Both the position numbers and the translations under genes were made by a program. DNA of 45,495 bases from Haplomitrium mnioides (Eukaryota; Marchantiophyta; Haplomitriopsida; Calobryales), in the NCBI GenBank assembly GCA_049999725.1, contig JBNGIS010039266.1:1-45495 (forward strand), read 5' to 3'. Shown here in pieces: positions 1 to 8,966 of the stretch (the stretch's first letter is position 1; each line of letters opens with the position of its first letter). Below the pieces are notes generated by a model. The model saw only the letters and a program-made list of their open reading frames with translations. It was not told the DNA's origin and ran no database searches.

Positions 1-1235
1 AGAGACGATTGTTCGAAAAGAGGAAACTGAGTAAGAATTGTGAAAATTTGAAATCTGCCAATCAAAGATTGTGAAAGTTTGAAAAAGTCAAAAGATTGGG
101 AAAGTTCAAAAAAGCACCGAAGGCTCCAACAAAAGTTTGAAAACAGACGCTGCATGTAAAAGTTCGAAAATGAATTAGATTGTTAGTGAAAGTTCAAAAA
201 CTTAGGATAGTAACATTCCCTAGTGTTAGTTCTATTAAGAAGATAAGTTCGAGTAAGTGAAAAGTTAATTACTTAGGATAAGAACAATCTCTTAGCGATT
301 AGTTTTAATAGAAAGATTAGTAGAGAAGTTAGCTTAGAAGCAAGATTAAAATGGGAGGAGTTAGTTTTTTTAGTCTTGTGAATTCGATAGCACACCCCAT
401 GGATTAGTTGGAGTAGGAGTTAGTTTTAGATGATGTTAATAGTCATGTTAGTGATAAGATGTTAGTTTAAATAGAACAAATTAGTGTTAGATTAGTAATC
501 AGTAAGTTAGGATTAAGTAATGGCAGTTATTAGTTAAAAATCAGTTGAAAGGGAAGGGGTATAAGACTAGTAGAGAGGCCCCCCTTCTGTGTGGGCAAAA
601 AAATTCTCATAGTAAAATTTATTCGTGATATTTATGAAGTTTATATTTTTCTTTGAGATCCCTTGCTCTTTGGAGTGAATTGTAGATTAGGAGGGAGCGA
701 GCAAAATGAGAGCTGAAATGGGATCAAAAGATAGGCTGTGATGATGGGAGCAAGGCATATCTTTCAATTGTGAATCCAAAGAAAAATTGCTCTAGAGAAG
801 GGTAGGTTAGGAGAGTACCTGGATGCATTTTGCTATGGAATCCAAATTCTAAATTCCAGACTGAGGATCTGTGAGGGTGTTTTAAATTGTAATCCCAGCA
901 AGGAGTGTTAAGAGAGAGAGAGAGAAGGGTGTGCACAGATTTCCCATGCAAATTTGTGAATGAAAGATCTTCATCTCCCAAGCTTAAAGTCTGCTTGAAG
1001 GGAAAGTTGTGTTTAGAAACTCCAGTCTTTTGGAGTAACCTGTACTAGAATCTTATTCTAACAGATGCTAGAGGGCAGTGGGGACAAGTCTCAATGTTAT
1101 TGTAGTATTTGTTAGTAATGAGAGTGAGTAGGAAAAAGTGAATAACCAAGGTCTTAAGGGCCTGGTCTTGGGGTGTTCAATGTTGTCCCTTTTCAAAACA
1201 ACTAGAAACTATAAAAATCATAGAAAAAAACTTAG
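1..1235. other. Unassigned AT-rich non-coding sequence
   Basis: No coding region is supported. The first 220 bases carry about seven scattered variants of a short word, GAAAGTT(C/T)(G/A)AA. The next 300 bases are rich in TTAGT/TTAG words. The GAAAGTTCGA word also occurs in the GC-rich LTR-like elements at 15190-18704 (reverse strand) and 44243-45495, so a remote, decayed relative of that element is possible. I cannot align the rest. The short minus-strand open frames here show no codon structure or recognisable motif. Confidence 0.4.
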
Positions 1236-1433
1236 ATTGACCCTGCTCTTTGTGGGTTTGACACTAGATTAGAGCAATTGGATCTTGAATACTTGCAAGA
1301 GACTGTGACAAAAGCTCATGAGAAACTTGACACCAATTTCAAGAACCCAGATGTTCGGTCTCAAAGGAACAACAACGCTCCAAGAGAGAGAACATCTAGA
1401 TCCTTAAATGATATCTATGGAAGACAAAAATAA
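1236..1433 (+). CDS. Unrecognised 65-codon open segment (possible exon or gag fragment)
   Basis: An open stretch without an ATG start, read from just after a TAG at 1233-1235 to a TAA at 1431-1433. It is rich in charged residues (for example LEQLDLEYLQETVTKAHEKL, then a basic N/R-rich tail), which looks more protein-like than its surroundings. It could be an exon of gene 1 copy 1, whose recognisable part begins about 60 bases downstream, or a remnant of an inserted retroelement. I could not find a counterpart in gene 1 copy 2, where a large insertion occupies the equivalent place. Function unknown. Confidence 0.25.
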   Translation: MDPALCGFDTRLEQLDLEYLQETVTKAHEKLDTNFKNPDVRSQRNNNAPRERTSRSLNDIYGRQK

Positions 1434-1494
1434 AATTAGAAAAGGAGCCATATAAAGATCTTGAGTGTGTATTGAAATTATCACCATCCATTTC

Positions 1495-3060
1495 AAAAAT
1501 CTTAATCTTCCTAGGTTAGGGATGGAGAATAAGAGGTTGCTCCAAATTACATGACTCAATAAGAATTTTTTCGAGCTTCTCGCATAACATTTGCTTGTTA
1601 ACAAGTATGCATACTCATTTTATACTTTAGGGGTTGACCTCAAATGTGGGCTTAAGGACAAGTCAAAGTTTGATGTGAAGAGCCTTTAGAAATACCGCTA
1701 CAAGATTGACAAAAGCATTCATGGTTGTGTTGCTAAACAACTCTTGACTGCAAAATACATAGTAGAAAATCCAACATTGTTGCCTTGAAATTGCTATGCG
1801 TACATGGGGCTGACACCAATAGAAGCCGCATTTTTTCCATTGATGAAAATTGCAGCAAGAGGTATCATTTGGTATCTCAATATCAAAATCAAATGTTGGC
1901 ATCAAGGATTGTAGAAAGAGGAAATGTTTCATCTTAGAAACTAAAACAAGAGATGGTTTTGGAAACTTTGGAAATCAAGTCAAAGTCTACTCTTGAGAAG
2001 ATAGTGACTTCTCAAGACAATTGGTTTCAACTTGCTTTTTGTAGTAGTGAGATGTGGACACTATAACAAGAAATTTTTGTAGTGTAGGAGAAGAACTAAG
2101 TCAAGAGCCAAAGGCCAAAGGTTCTTTGTAGATAAAAGACACAAAATAGACAGTTTGATGATCAATTCAAAGTCTTCTTAATAAAATTAAGATCTTTGTT
2201 TTGAAATAGGTGGAGGCAAGAGTTGTGGATCAACAAAATGTCTCATAAATAAGAAAGCCATGCAAATTTGGCAGTGATGGTAAAAGCGTTTTGCTTGGAG
2301 ATCTTTTGCCAGACCTAGGAGGAAGCTTAGATGAAGCTTCCCACCCACATAGAGGAGTCGAAGATGAACTTCTAATACACGTCATTTGAAAAACTTTTGG
2401 TAAGTTGACAATTTATTTTTGTCAATTAGAAATGCATAATCACAGTTCCTTTTCTTAATGCTTAAATTGATCACTAATATTTTCTTCATTTTTTTAGGGT
2501 GATAAGACTGTAAAGTGTCAACTTTCTAACATATTGACCTCAACTACCAAAGCAAAAACAAGATTGGAGTTGGTGAGGAGACCAATGAAGAGCAAGAACA
2601 AGCTCTAGTATTGGTCTTCTATATGCCATCTTTCATTTTCAATTGCCTAAATTCAAAGGAGGGGAAGACCATGTAATAAGATAGAGTAATTGACACAAGT
2701 TTTGAAAAGAGAGTTGATGTAGAAGAAGAAGATCTGTAGTTGTTTGTTGATAGATGCTTTATGGTGATTTACTGAATCCACAGAGAGTTTAAGGCTTAAT
2801 AGTTGAAGGGGTTTATCAAAGCTTGAGATTTTACCTTGGCTATTGCTCACATTTCTTATGGATACAACCTAAAGAATTGTAGGCATGATAACTTTGAGCC
2901 CTTTTCAAATGATGACTTTTTAGATATAGTATCATTATTTGGGTTAGTTAAAAGTTTGACTTACTAGACTTTTGTAATATTGCATTCCTCCCAAAAAGCT
3001 CTACATAATTGTGGAAAATACTCTTTTGAAAAAATGTTGTGTCATTGATCATGACATCTA
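1495..3060 (+). pseudogene. Gene 1, copy 1: decayed accessory gene of the two-gene element
   Basis: This segment aligns by eye in translation with gene 1 copy 2 (12965-20170, minus strand) in three blocks and in the same order. Block 1 is about 1495-2030 (TNKYAYSF, CGLKDKSKFDVKS, KYRYKI, NPTLL, NCYAYMGLTP, LETLEIKSKSTLEK). Block 2 is about 2068-2380 (EKN-VKSQRPK). Block 3 is about 2690-3040 (EEEDL, FTLAIAHISYG, DNFEPFSNDDFLDIVS). Several stops and frameshifts, for example in block 1 after FDVKSL and within block 3, show it is dead. Its 3' end points to the CACTA-like terminus at 4668, as gene 1 copy 2 points to the terminus at 12061. The family is not one I recognise. Similarity to copy 2 is clear; function is not. 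Confidence 0.65.
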
Positions 3061-3843
3061 GTGAGTAATTTAGTATATTTTTGTCATATTTCTTATTAAG
3101 TAATTTCTTTTTTTATTTTTATGTCTAATTTTTTATGGTATTGTAAAATTAATCAAAGATAAAAGCAATGTCCTCTATTTAAGTGGCTTCTCAATTTTAC
3201 ATATGTATGAATATTGAACCATTGGCTATTGGATGAAAGAAGAGAAGAGGAATATGAAGAACTGCTATGTTGGTATAGACAAAGCCATGGGATGACAATT
3301 CCAAATAATGTGTTCGATTTTCAGCACTCGAGTGGTTTTTGCCAAATTGAAACATCCAAGAGATGATACTTCTATGAATATTTACAACAAACCACATGTT
3401 TTTATAAAATTTTCATTAACTATTTGTACATTAAGCAAGACTGGATTTGGACTAAGGCTCTAAGTCAAGCACAAGCACTGTATCTACCCTCAAGTTACTG
3501 CAAAATTGCATCTTTGTAGAATATGATCAATGATAGTTTCTCTATGTTCCGTAGTGTGTATTGATGATGGCTTCTTTGCCATTGGAGATTGTAGAGTCAT
3601 AAATTATCTATGCGTAATCTAAGTAACTTGTTCCTCTTCATACAATAAATTCATATAGGATTCAATAACAATCTCTGGGATTGGAAACCTTATGTAGATA
3701 CATCTGCGATTGTGGGTATTGAACCCTCAAAAAAATAGCTAAAAAAGAAAAAATATATTTTAAAAAGGAGAAGATTGATGATAAATTTGAAGCAATATAT
3801 GATTTTTCAAAATATATAGCAAGCTTTTGTTTGTATAGTTTTG
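3061..3843. other. 3' flank of gene 1 copy 1, nothing assigned
   Basis: AT-rich sequence between the last recognisable block of gene 1 copy 1 and the motif array. Short plus-strand readings such as the stretch near 3440-3530 may be further decayed exon sequence, but I could not match them to copy 2. Confidence 0.3.
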
Positions 3844-4143
3844 TTGAAGCCCATGCTCACATAGATATTCTTGTATAATTGAATGGGTTTTGGATAAAAT
3901 ACAAGATAATATGAAAGATGTTGTGCTTAAGTCTATGTATGCATAAGCATTGTTAATTTATTTTTATCTTAGAAGTACATAGATAGAATATATAAATGAT
4001 GAAGTCTATACGCACATTGGGGTTCTTGTTTGATTTTGATCTTATAAGAATGTGGATGAAAGTCAAAGTAACAAAGTTCATGCATGTATAGCTATAGTGA
4101 AGTCCATGTTTGCATAAGCAACCTTGTTTTATTTTAATCCTTG

Positions 4144-4225
<82 letters not shown>

Positions 4226-4330
4226 AGATAGAGTTCATACTCGCATTAGTGTCTTTGTTTTATTTAATCTTATTGAGTATACACATGAAAGTTTAAAATG
4301 TTGAAGTCTATGCACAAATAAGTGAATAAT
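3844..4330. repeat. Degenerate palindromic motif array, gene 1 flank of copy 1
   Basis: Contains about seven diverged copies of the word pair (A/G)AGTCCATG..GCATA spaced irregularly, for example GAAGCCCATGCTCACATAG (3846), AAGTCTATGTATGCATAAG (3930), GAAGTCTATACGCACATTG (4001) and GAAGTCCATGTTTGCATAAG (4099). It is the counterpart of the array at 12440-12790, between gene 1 and its terminus, and is interrupted by the AT microsatellite. The motif family is the one found tandemly at 24 bp in the gene 1 introns. Confidence 0.6.
4146..4222. repeat. (AT)n microsatellite, about 38 units
   Basis: An uninterrupted run of alternating A and T over 77 bases, lying inside the diverged motif array. It is likely to vary in length and may be mis-sized by assembly. 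Confidence 0.95.
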
Positions 4331-4559
4331 AAAGTTTATATGTGTTTACATATCTATATTTGCTTTGATATTTTTGTAAATTAAAAATTTATTTTGGTTT
4401 AAATTTTGAATGCATTTAGTATATTCATAGTTAGATGATGTTGTAAATAAATATTTAAAATCTTCAAAAAGCAATTTTTATAAAGCTTTTATTACAAATT
4501 GTTTAATACAATGTCTACACTAAATAAGCAATTTGTATGCATAAAAAATATTTTTTTTG
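4331..4559. other. AT-rich subterminal sequence
   Basis: Reverse-complemented, it resembles the stretches just inside the termini at 12061 and 28801. Shared words include ACATTGTATT, then a TTT-rich stretch, then ACTAAATGCATT or its variant ACTAAATTCAT. No gene. Confidence 0.45.
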
Positions 4560-4668
4560 GCAATAAAAAAAAGGATGTCAAACTGATGATTTTCAATAGA
4601 GAATGTTAAAAGTCGATATTTGCTAAATGAAATAAAAACTCAATAGCAGTTATTGGTTCAAAGTAGTG
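4560..4668 (-). mobile_element. CACTA-like element terminus T1 (gene 1 side of copy 1)
   Basis: Read on the minus strand from 4668 inward, the end is CACTACTTTGAACCAATAAC followed by TGCTATTGAG and TTTCATTTAGC. It matches T2 at 12061 and T3 at 28801 over roughly 48 bases and T4 at 37946 over about 14-17. The orientation fits: the element lies to the left and gene 1 copy 1 points toward this end. CACTA (En/Spm) transposons begin with CACTA, which is why I call it CACTA-like. I found no target-site duplication, because the other end is outside the window. Confidence 0.65.
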
Positions 4669-4774
4669 GTTTCTAAGAGTCGTATTGTAACCTATAACTA
4701 AGTGACAAAGACTTAAAAAACCAATTGTTAGGCTTGAAATAAATGACAAAGAGGAAAATAGTGCCTTTGAGCAA

Positions 4775-5151
4775 TGTAGTGGTACAAGTATAAGGTTGTG
4801 CTATTTATAAGAAAATAGAGAGGATTGCAAGAAGTGGTAGAGGGTCACTTTTAGGGTTGAGATTAGATTACTTGCCTTCAAAGTCACTTTTAGAGTTTTA
4901 AGGTTGAAACTAGAAGTGACTTGTAAGTGAAGAAAGAAGGATGACACCTTGTTCTCTAGTATAAATAAAAGGGCTTCAAAGCCCCACTCCTCATTCTCGA
5001 GCTCTTCTCAATTTGGTTTGGCTCTTTGGTTGTTTGGCTTTGGCTAGCACTCTTGGCTTTTGTTTGCTTATTGTCTTTGAGTGGTATAACTCTATTGGAG
5101 TTATCTTGAAGTTGTTACTCATTTGGAAGTTGGTCTTTGAGTTCTTTTACG
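4775..5151 (+). mobile_element. 5' LTR of Ty3/gypsy element 1
   Basis: A repeat of about 377 bases starting TGTAGTGGTACAAG. It recurs, about 90 percent identical by eye, at 11734-12055, and in more diverged form at 7008-7240 and 43655-44038. It is directly followed by a tRNA-type primer binding site, which fixes its right edge. A TATAAATA box lies at 4960-4967 and is conserved in all four copies. In the other copies the start is TGTAATA and the best preserved end is TTTCACA, so the ancestral LTR had the usual TG...CA ends. Confidence 0.85.
4960..4967 (+). promoter_or_regulatory. LTR TATA box
   Basis: TATAAATA within the LTR, followed about 30 bases later by the conserved AGCCCCACT..TCATTCT stretch where transcripts would begin. 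The box is kept at the same position in the LTR copies at 7203-7210, 11918-11925 and 43866-43873, which supports it as the U3 core promoter. Confidence 0.6.
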
Positions 5152-5152
5152 T

Positions 5153-5165
5153 TGGTGTCAGAGCC
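5153..5165 (+). promoter_or_regulatory. Primer binding site (initiator Met-tRNA type)
   Basis: TGGTGTCAGAGCC lies immediately downstream of the 5' LTR. It differs by one base from TGGTATCAGAGC, the usual complement of the 3' end of plant initiator Met-tRNA used by many plant LTR retrotransposons to prime minus-strand synthesis. Confidence 0.85.
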
Positions 5166-5569
5166 ACAATTCTTTTTTATGGAATGGAGAATCAAGAAGC
5201 AAGGATTCAAGTGACGCAATAACAAATTAAACATCTTTATGTTAAAGTTACAAGCTATCATGGGTTAGGTAGCTTATTATCCTAAGGTTAGTTAACTTTA
5301 ACTAATCCTTAACTAAGTTAGTTTTACTATACTTAGTATATTTACTTAAGTTAGTGAGACTAGTAGATGAGTATCTACATACATTTAGTTGATACGCACA
5401 CCAATCACTTTTCATATTGGTGCAATACTTTGCACATGCATATTTTCACATTTTGAATTCCTTTCTACTTTCTAGATTCTAACTTCATTTTTATAAAGAT
5501 TGGACATCGATCCAATATTGTAGGATGCTATCACGCATTCCAACACTTTATTGCCTTCTAGAAGTTCAA

Positions 5570-6330
5570 ATGAAAATGAGGAGGAGCGCACATTTTCAAG
5601 AAGAAGAAAGTCATGTGCGGTTTCCCAAACCAAAAGCATATGATGGGAAGACGATTCCTAACACATCGAAGAATTTCTTACTCGATTGCAAGCAATATTT
5701 TGAGGCTATCAACATAAGAGAGGATGGTTGAAGAATTCTATTTGCTTCAAGTCAACTAGAGGAAGTGGCAGAAACTTGGTGGAGATATCAAATTGAGCAA
5801 GCTCAACGTGGAATGGTTGCTCCAATTGGTTCTTGGCAAGAGTTCAAAGAAGCAATGACTCTAGGATTTAGGGTTCTTAATGCTCCTAAGGTGGCAGGAG
5901 ATTGCTTCGTAGACTTAAAGCAACTTGCTATGGTACAGAGCTATGCCATACAATTTCATAGTATCATTATGCAAATTCCTAATATGGGCGAAGGAGAAGC
6001 TTTAGATCGCTTTATTTGAGGATTGAAGCCTCGCACTAGAATGGAAGTAACAATGAGAAAACCCTCTTAGCTAGAAGAAGCAATGCGAATGGCTGAATGA
6101 TGCGACTCATTGGTAGCAACTACCGAAGTTAGGTCACGACCACAACAAGCTTTACTAAATGTTTATGTGCCACCAAATGAGGTTGTACCTAGGGAGATTG
6201 ATGAAGGGCAAAGAGCTGCACTCATCAATACGGAACGTGAGTGCCTACACCAAAATGGAGGAAGTTTTTATTGTCGACAACTTGGTCACTTGATTGCAAA
6301 TTGCCTACGTTGACAAAATTAACCACACGC
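5570..6330 (+). pseudogene. gag: gag of Ty3/gypsy element 1 (broken)
   Basis: Encodes a retrotransposon Gag: a capsid-like segment with LLDCKQYFEAINI, LEEVAETWWRYQIEQAQRG, SWQEFKEAMTLGF and LKQLAMVQSYAIQFH, the last being the conserved region where Gag proteins have L..L.Q...V..Y...F. It ends in a damaged zinc knuckle, FYCRQLGHLIANC, that keeps C..GH....C but has lost the first cysteine. Gag would form the particle that packages the element RNA. Stops at about 5729, 6017, 6068 and 6098 break the frame, so no full Gag can be made. An ATG at 5525 opens the first segment; the true start is uncertain. Confidence 0.8.
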
Positions 6331-6800
6331 TCTTGCTCTAGCATAAATTGTTGAAGAAGAAAATCAGGGAAACGATAGACCTCAGTAAAAAGTAATCGAG
6401 CAGTTTACTAAGAGCTTGACGAGTTCCAATGGAATCAAAAGCTCGACAAGAATTTGAAGCACCTTGTTTTGTCTAGATGGTATGGTTGATGATTATTCAT
6501 GTAGAATGTTGGTAGATTGTAAAAGTTTTGAAAATGTCATGTCATTATGTTTTGCAAAGAAAATCAAAGATAAAACTTTGCTTATCAAGGGAAGTTTTGT
6601 GACTATGGTCGATGGTAAAAAACATGATGTGTTCCACTCGCACAACCCATTTCTTCTAAATATTGGCAAAGAGTATAAGGAATCTATGGATTTTATTATT
6701 GCACTCATATAGTATGACATTATTTTGGGCTTAATTTGGCTTGAAGATTGATCTGCTCAAGTTGATTGGGAAAAATGACAAATTCAAGTTACTTTACAAA
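6331..6800 (+). pseudogene. Aspartic protease region of Ty3/gypsy element 1 (broken)
   Basis: After the zinc knuckle the frame continues with a retropepsin-like segment: RMLVDCKSFENVMSLCFAKK, then VTMVDGKKHDV, then YDIILGLIWLE. In intact relatives the first motif is LVDSGA or LVDTGA, which carries the catalytic aspartate. Here D is kept but the S/T-G after it is replaced by C-K, so the site is dead. The ILG-hydrophobic-W-L motif near the end is typical of plant gypsy proteases. The stop after IIALI at 6710-6712 also breaks it. Confidence 0.7.
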
Positions 6801-7007
6801 GAAAGCATTTCTTTTGAGACGTTCGGCCATGTTGGTAGAGAAGCCCAAATCAGTTTACCATAATGCTTTGATGGAGAAAGAGTTGGATGTCTTTGTTGTA
6901 TGGATGAAGCTTATTGTTGACTTGAATAAAGAGGGAGGGAAATATGTACCAACCTTAATGTTTAATGATATTTTGAAGGAGTTTTTAGATGTGTTTCCGG
7001 ATGATTT
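6801..7007 (+). pseudogene. Protease-RT linker of Ty3/gypsy element 1
   Basis: Shows the usual linker before RT, including LKEFLDVFPDDLCN at about 6970-7010. This corresponds to the FxDVFPxxLP motif just upstream of plant gypsy RT. It runs straight into LTR-type sequence at 7008. Confidence 0.6.
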
Positions 7008-7242
7008 GTGTAATAGTACAAGCATAAGGTTGTGTTATTTATAAGAAAATAGAGAAGAGTGAAAGAAGTGGTAGAGAGTCACTTTTAAGGTTGAGATAAG
7101 ATTACATGTCTTTGAAGTCACTTTTAGTAGAGAGTCACTTTTAAGGTTGAATTTAGAAGTGACTTGTAAGTAAGGAAAGAGGGATGAAACCCTCTTCTCT
7201 TGTATAAATAGAAGGGCTTCTTAGCCCCACTTCTTATAATTG
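7008..7242 (+). mobile_element. LTR fragment lodged between protease and RT
   Basis: TGTGTAATAGTACAAGCATAAGG starts a diverged copy of the element's own LTR, including the TATAAATA box at 7203-7210 and the AGCCCCACTTCT stretch, but it lacks the last part of the LTR. Inside it the TCACTTTTA.GG stretch is repeated (around 7078 and 7133). It sits exactly where the linker should continue into RT, so it marks a recombination or insertion event within the element. Confidence 0.75.
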
Positions 7243-8966
7243 ACCTTTATATTGGTTGTCATCACAAGAACTAGAGGAGCTTTGAAAGACATTGACGTAT
7301 CTTCTTGAGAAGGATTTTATTCAACATAGTACTTTGCCTTGGAGAGCTCCGGTATTCTTTGTACCAAAGAAAAATGGTGGATTTTGTCTTTGTACAGGTT
7401 ATGAAGAATTTAACAATCAAACATTGAAGAATGCATATCCTCTACCTTGTATTGATTATTTGTTAGATCAATTAAGTGGTACACAATTCTTCTCTAAGTT
7501 GGATCTTCAAAGTAGCCATTGGCAAATTCCTATCAAGCCAAGTGATGTACCAAAGACAACTTTTTGCACAAGATATAGGCATTTAAAGTGGAAGGTTCTT
7601 ACATTTGGTCTTACTAATACTCTGACGATATTCATGGATCAAATGCATTGAGTTTTTGATGGGTTATTGGATAAGTCAGTGTTAGTACTTTTAGACTATA
7701 TCTTTATCTTTAGTGAAAGTGAAGTTGAGCATCGTGCTCATCTCAAATAAGTGTTACAAAGACTACGCAATTGGAAGTTTTATTGCAAGAAGTCTAAGTG
7801 TGAGTTTTGGAAGCAAGAGGTGACTTACCTAGGACAAAAAGTATCTATGGATGGCATCAAGATAGAGGAAGAGAAAATTAAAACCATTGCAGAGGGGCCA
7901 ACACCAAAAGATGCAAAGTATGTTCAAGCTTTCAATGGGTTAGCAAGATTTTATCGAAGATTCATTCATTACTATGCTCATATTACTGCACCACTTACGG
8001 ATCTGCTAGGTAAGGAGGCAACATTTCAATGGACGACTAAAGAGCATTTCAACAACTCAAGTATGAGGTGTCTTTTTGTCCAATTCTACAACCATATGAC
8101 CCAAAGACAAGTTGTATAGTTGATTTTGATACCTCTAATTTTGCTATTGGAGCAGTGTTACAACAAGTGTTTGAGGATGGATTACATCTGATCGCCTTCA
8201 TGTCACGTCGACTAAATGTGGCAAAGAAGAATTATTTTGCATAGGATAGAGATTAGGTGGTGATGGTTTATGCTACCAAGGTTTGGAGACATTATCTTTT
8301 AGGAAAGAAAGTACTTATATGGACTACTCACAAGCCTTTACTCTAGTCAATTCATTTGGAAAATATAACAAGTCGTTAAAATTGATGGGAAGATCAACTA
8401 CAGCTTTTTGATATCAAGTTGGAGTACAAGTCAAGAAGGTTCCACACCATTCTTGATGCATTGTCAAGTAGATTGGATCATCGACTAAATATGTTGGAGG
8501 TTGCAAATGTTAGTATATCGCATCTTGATAAAGCAACCAGTGACGACTTTCAACAAAAGTTGCTGGAAGATGCCTTCTTCAATCTTGTTAAGGCACGTTT
8601 GGCGGTCAAAGATAGTGAGTATCATACCTTTTCCATTTGGGATGGTATTCTCTATCAAGGTTATCAAATATATGTTCCACACGATGATGTGCTTTAAATG
8701 GCTTGTTTACAAGAAGTGCATGACATTGCAATCTTTGAGCATCTTGGAGTAGAAAAAACTATAGAGTTGTTTCAATGCACTTGGTAGTGGCCAAACCTAG
8801 CTCAAGATGTTCGTAGTTTTGTTCGGTCCTTTGAAAGTAGTCAACAAAACAAGGCTTCAAATCAAAACCCAACTGGCCTTCTTCAACCATTACCAATTCC
8901 TACTGCTCATTGGGAACATGTAAGTTTAGATCTTGTCACTTTGCTTCCAACCACGCCTCGTATATT
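7243..8966 (+). pseudogene. pol: RT-RNase H-integrase start, first repeat unit, of Ty3/gypsy element 1
   Basis: RT motifs appear in order: PWRAPVFFVPKKNGGFCLC, the NAYPLPCID motif, QFFSKLDLQSSHWQIPI, then [17 protein letters not shown]. The catalytic motif reads VLLDYIFIFS instead of the usual FLDDILIFS, so the second catalytic aspartate is gone. RT continues with CEFWKQEVTYLGQKV and FNGLARFYRRFI, then a decayed RNase H. Near 8740-8960 lie the start of integrase (ATW-like zinc-binding remnants) and the LLQPLPIPTAHWEHVSLDLV motif. Stops and shifts at about 7650, 7748, 8117 and onward kill it. At about 8967 the sequence jumps back to the start of RT. Confidence 0.8.

Noticed and set aside
724-981. 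85-codon minus-strand open frame
   Set aside because: Contains a low-complexity GA/CT tract and no motif; surrounding sequence is non-coding.
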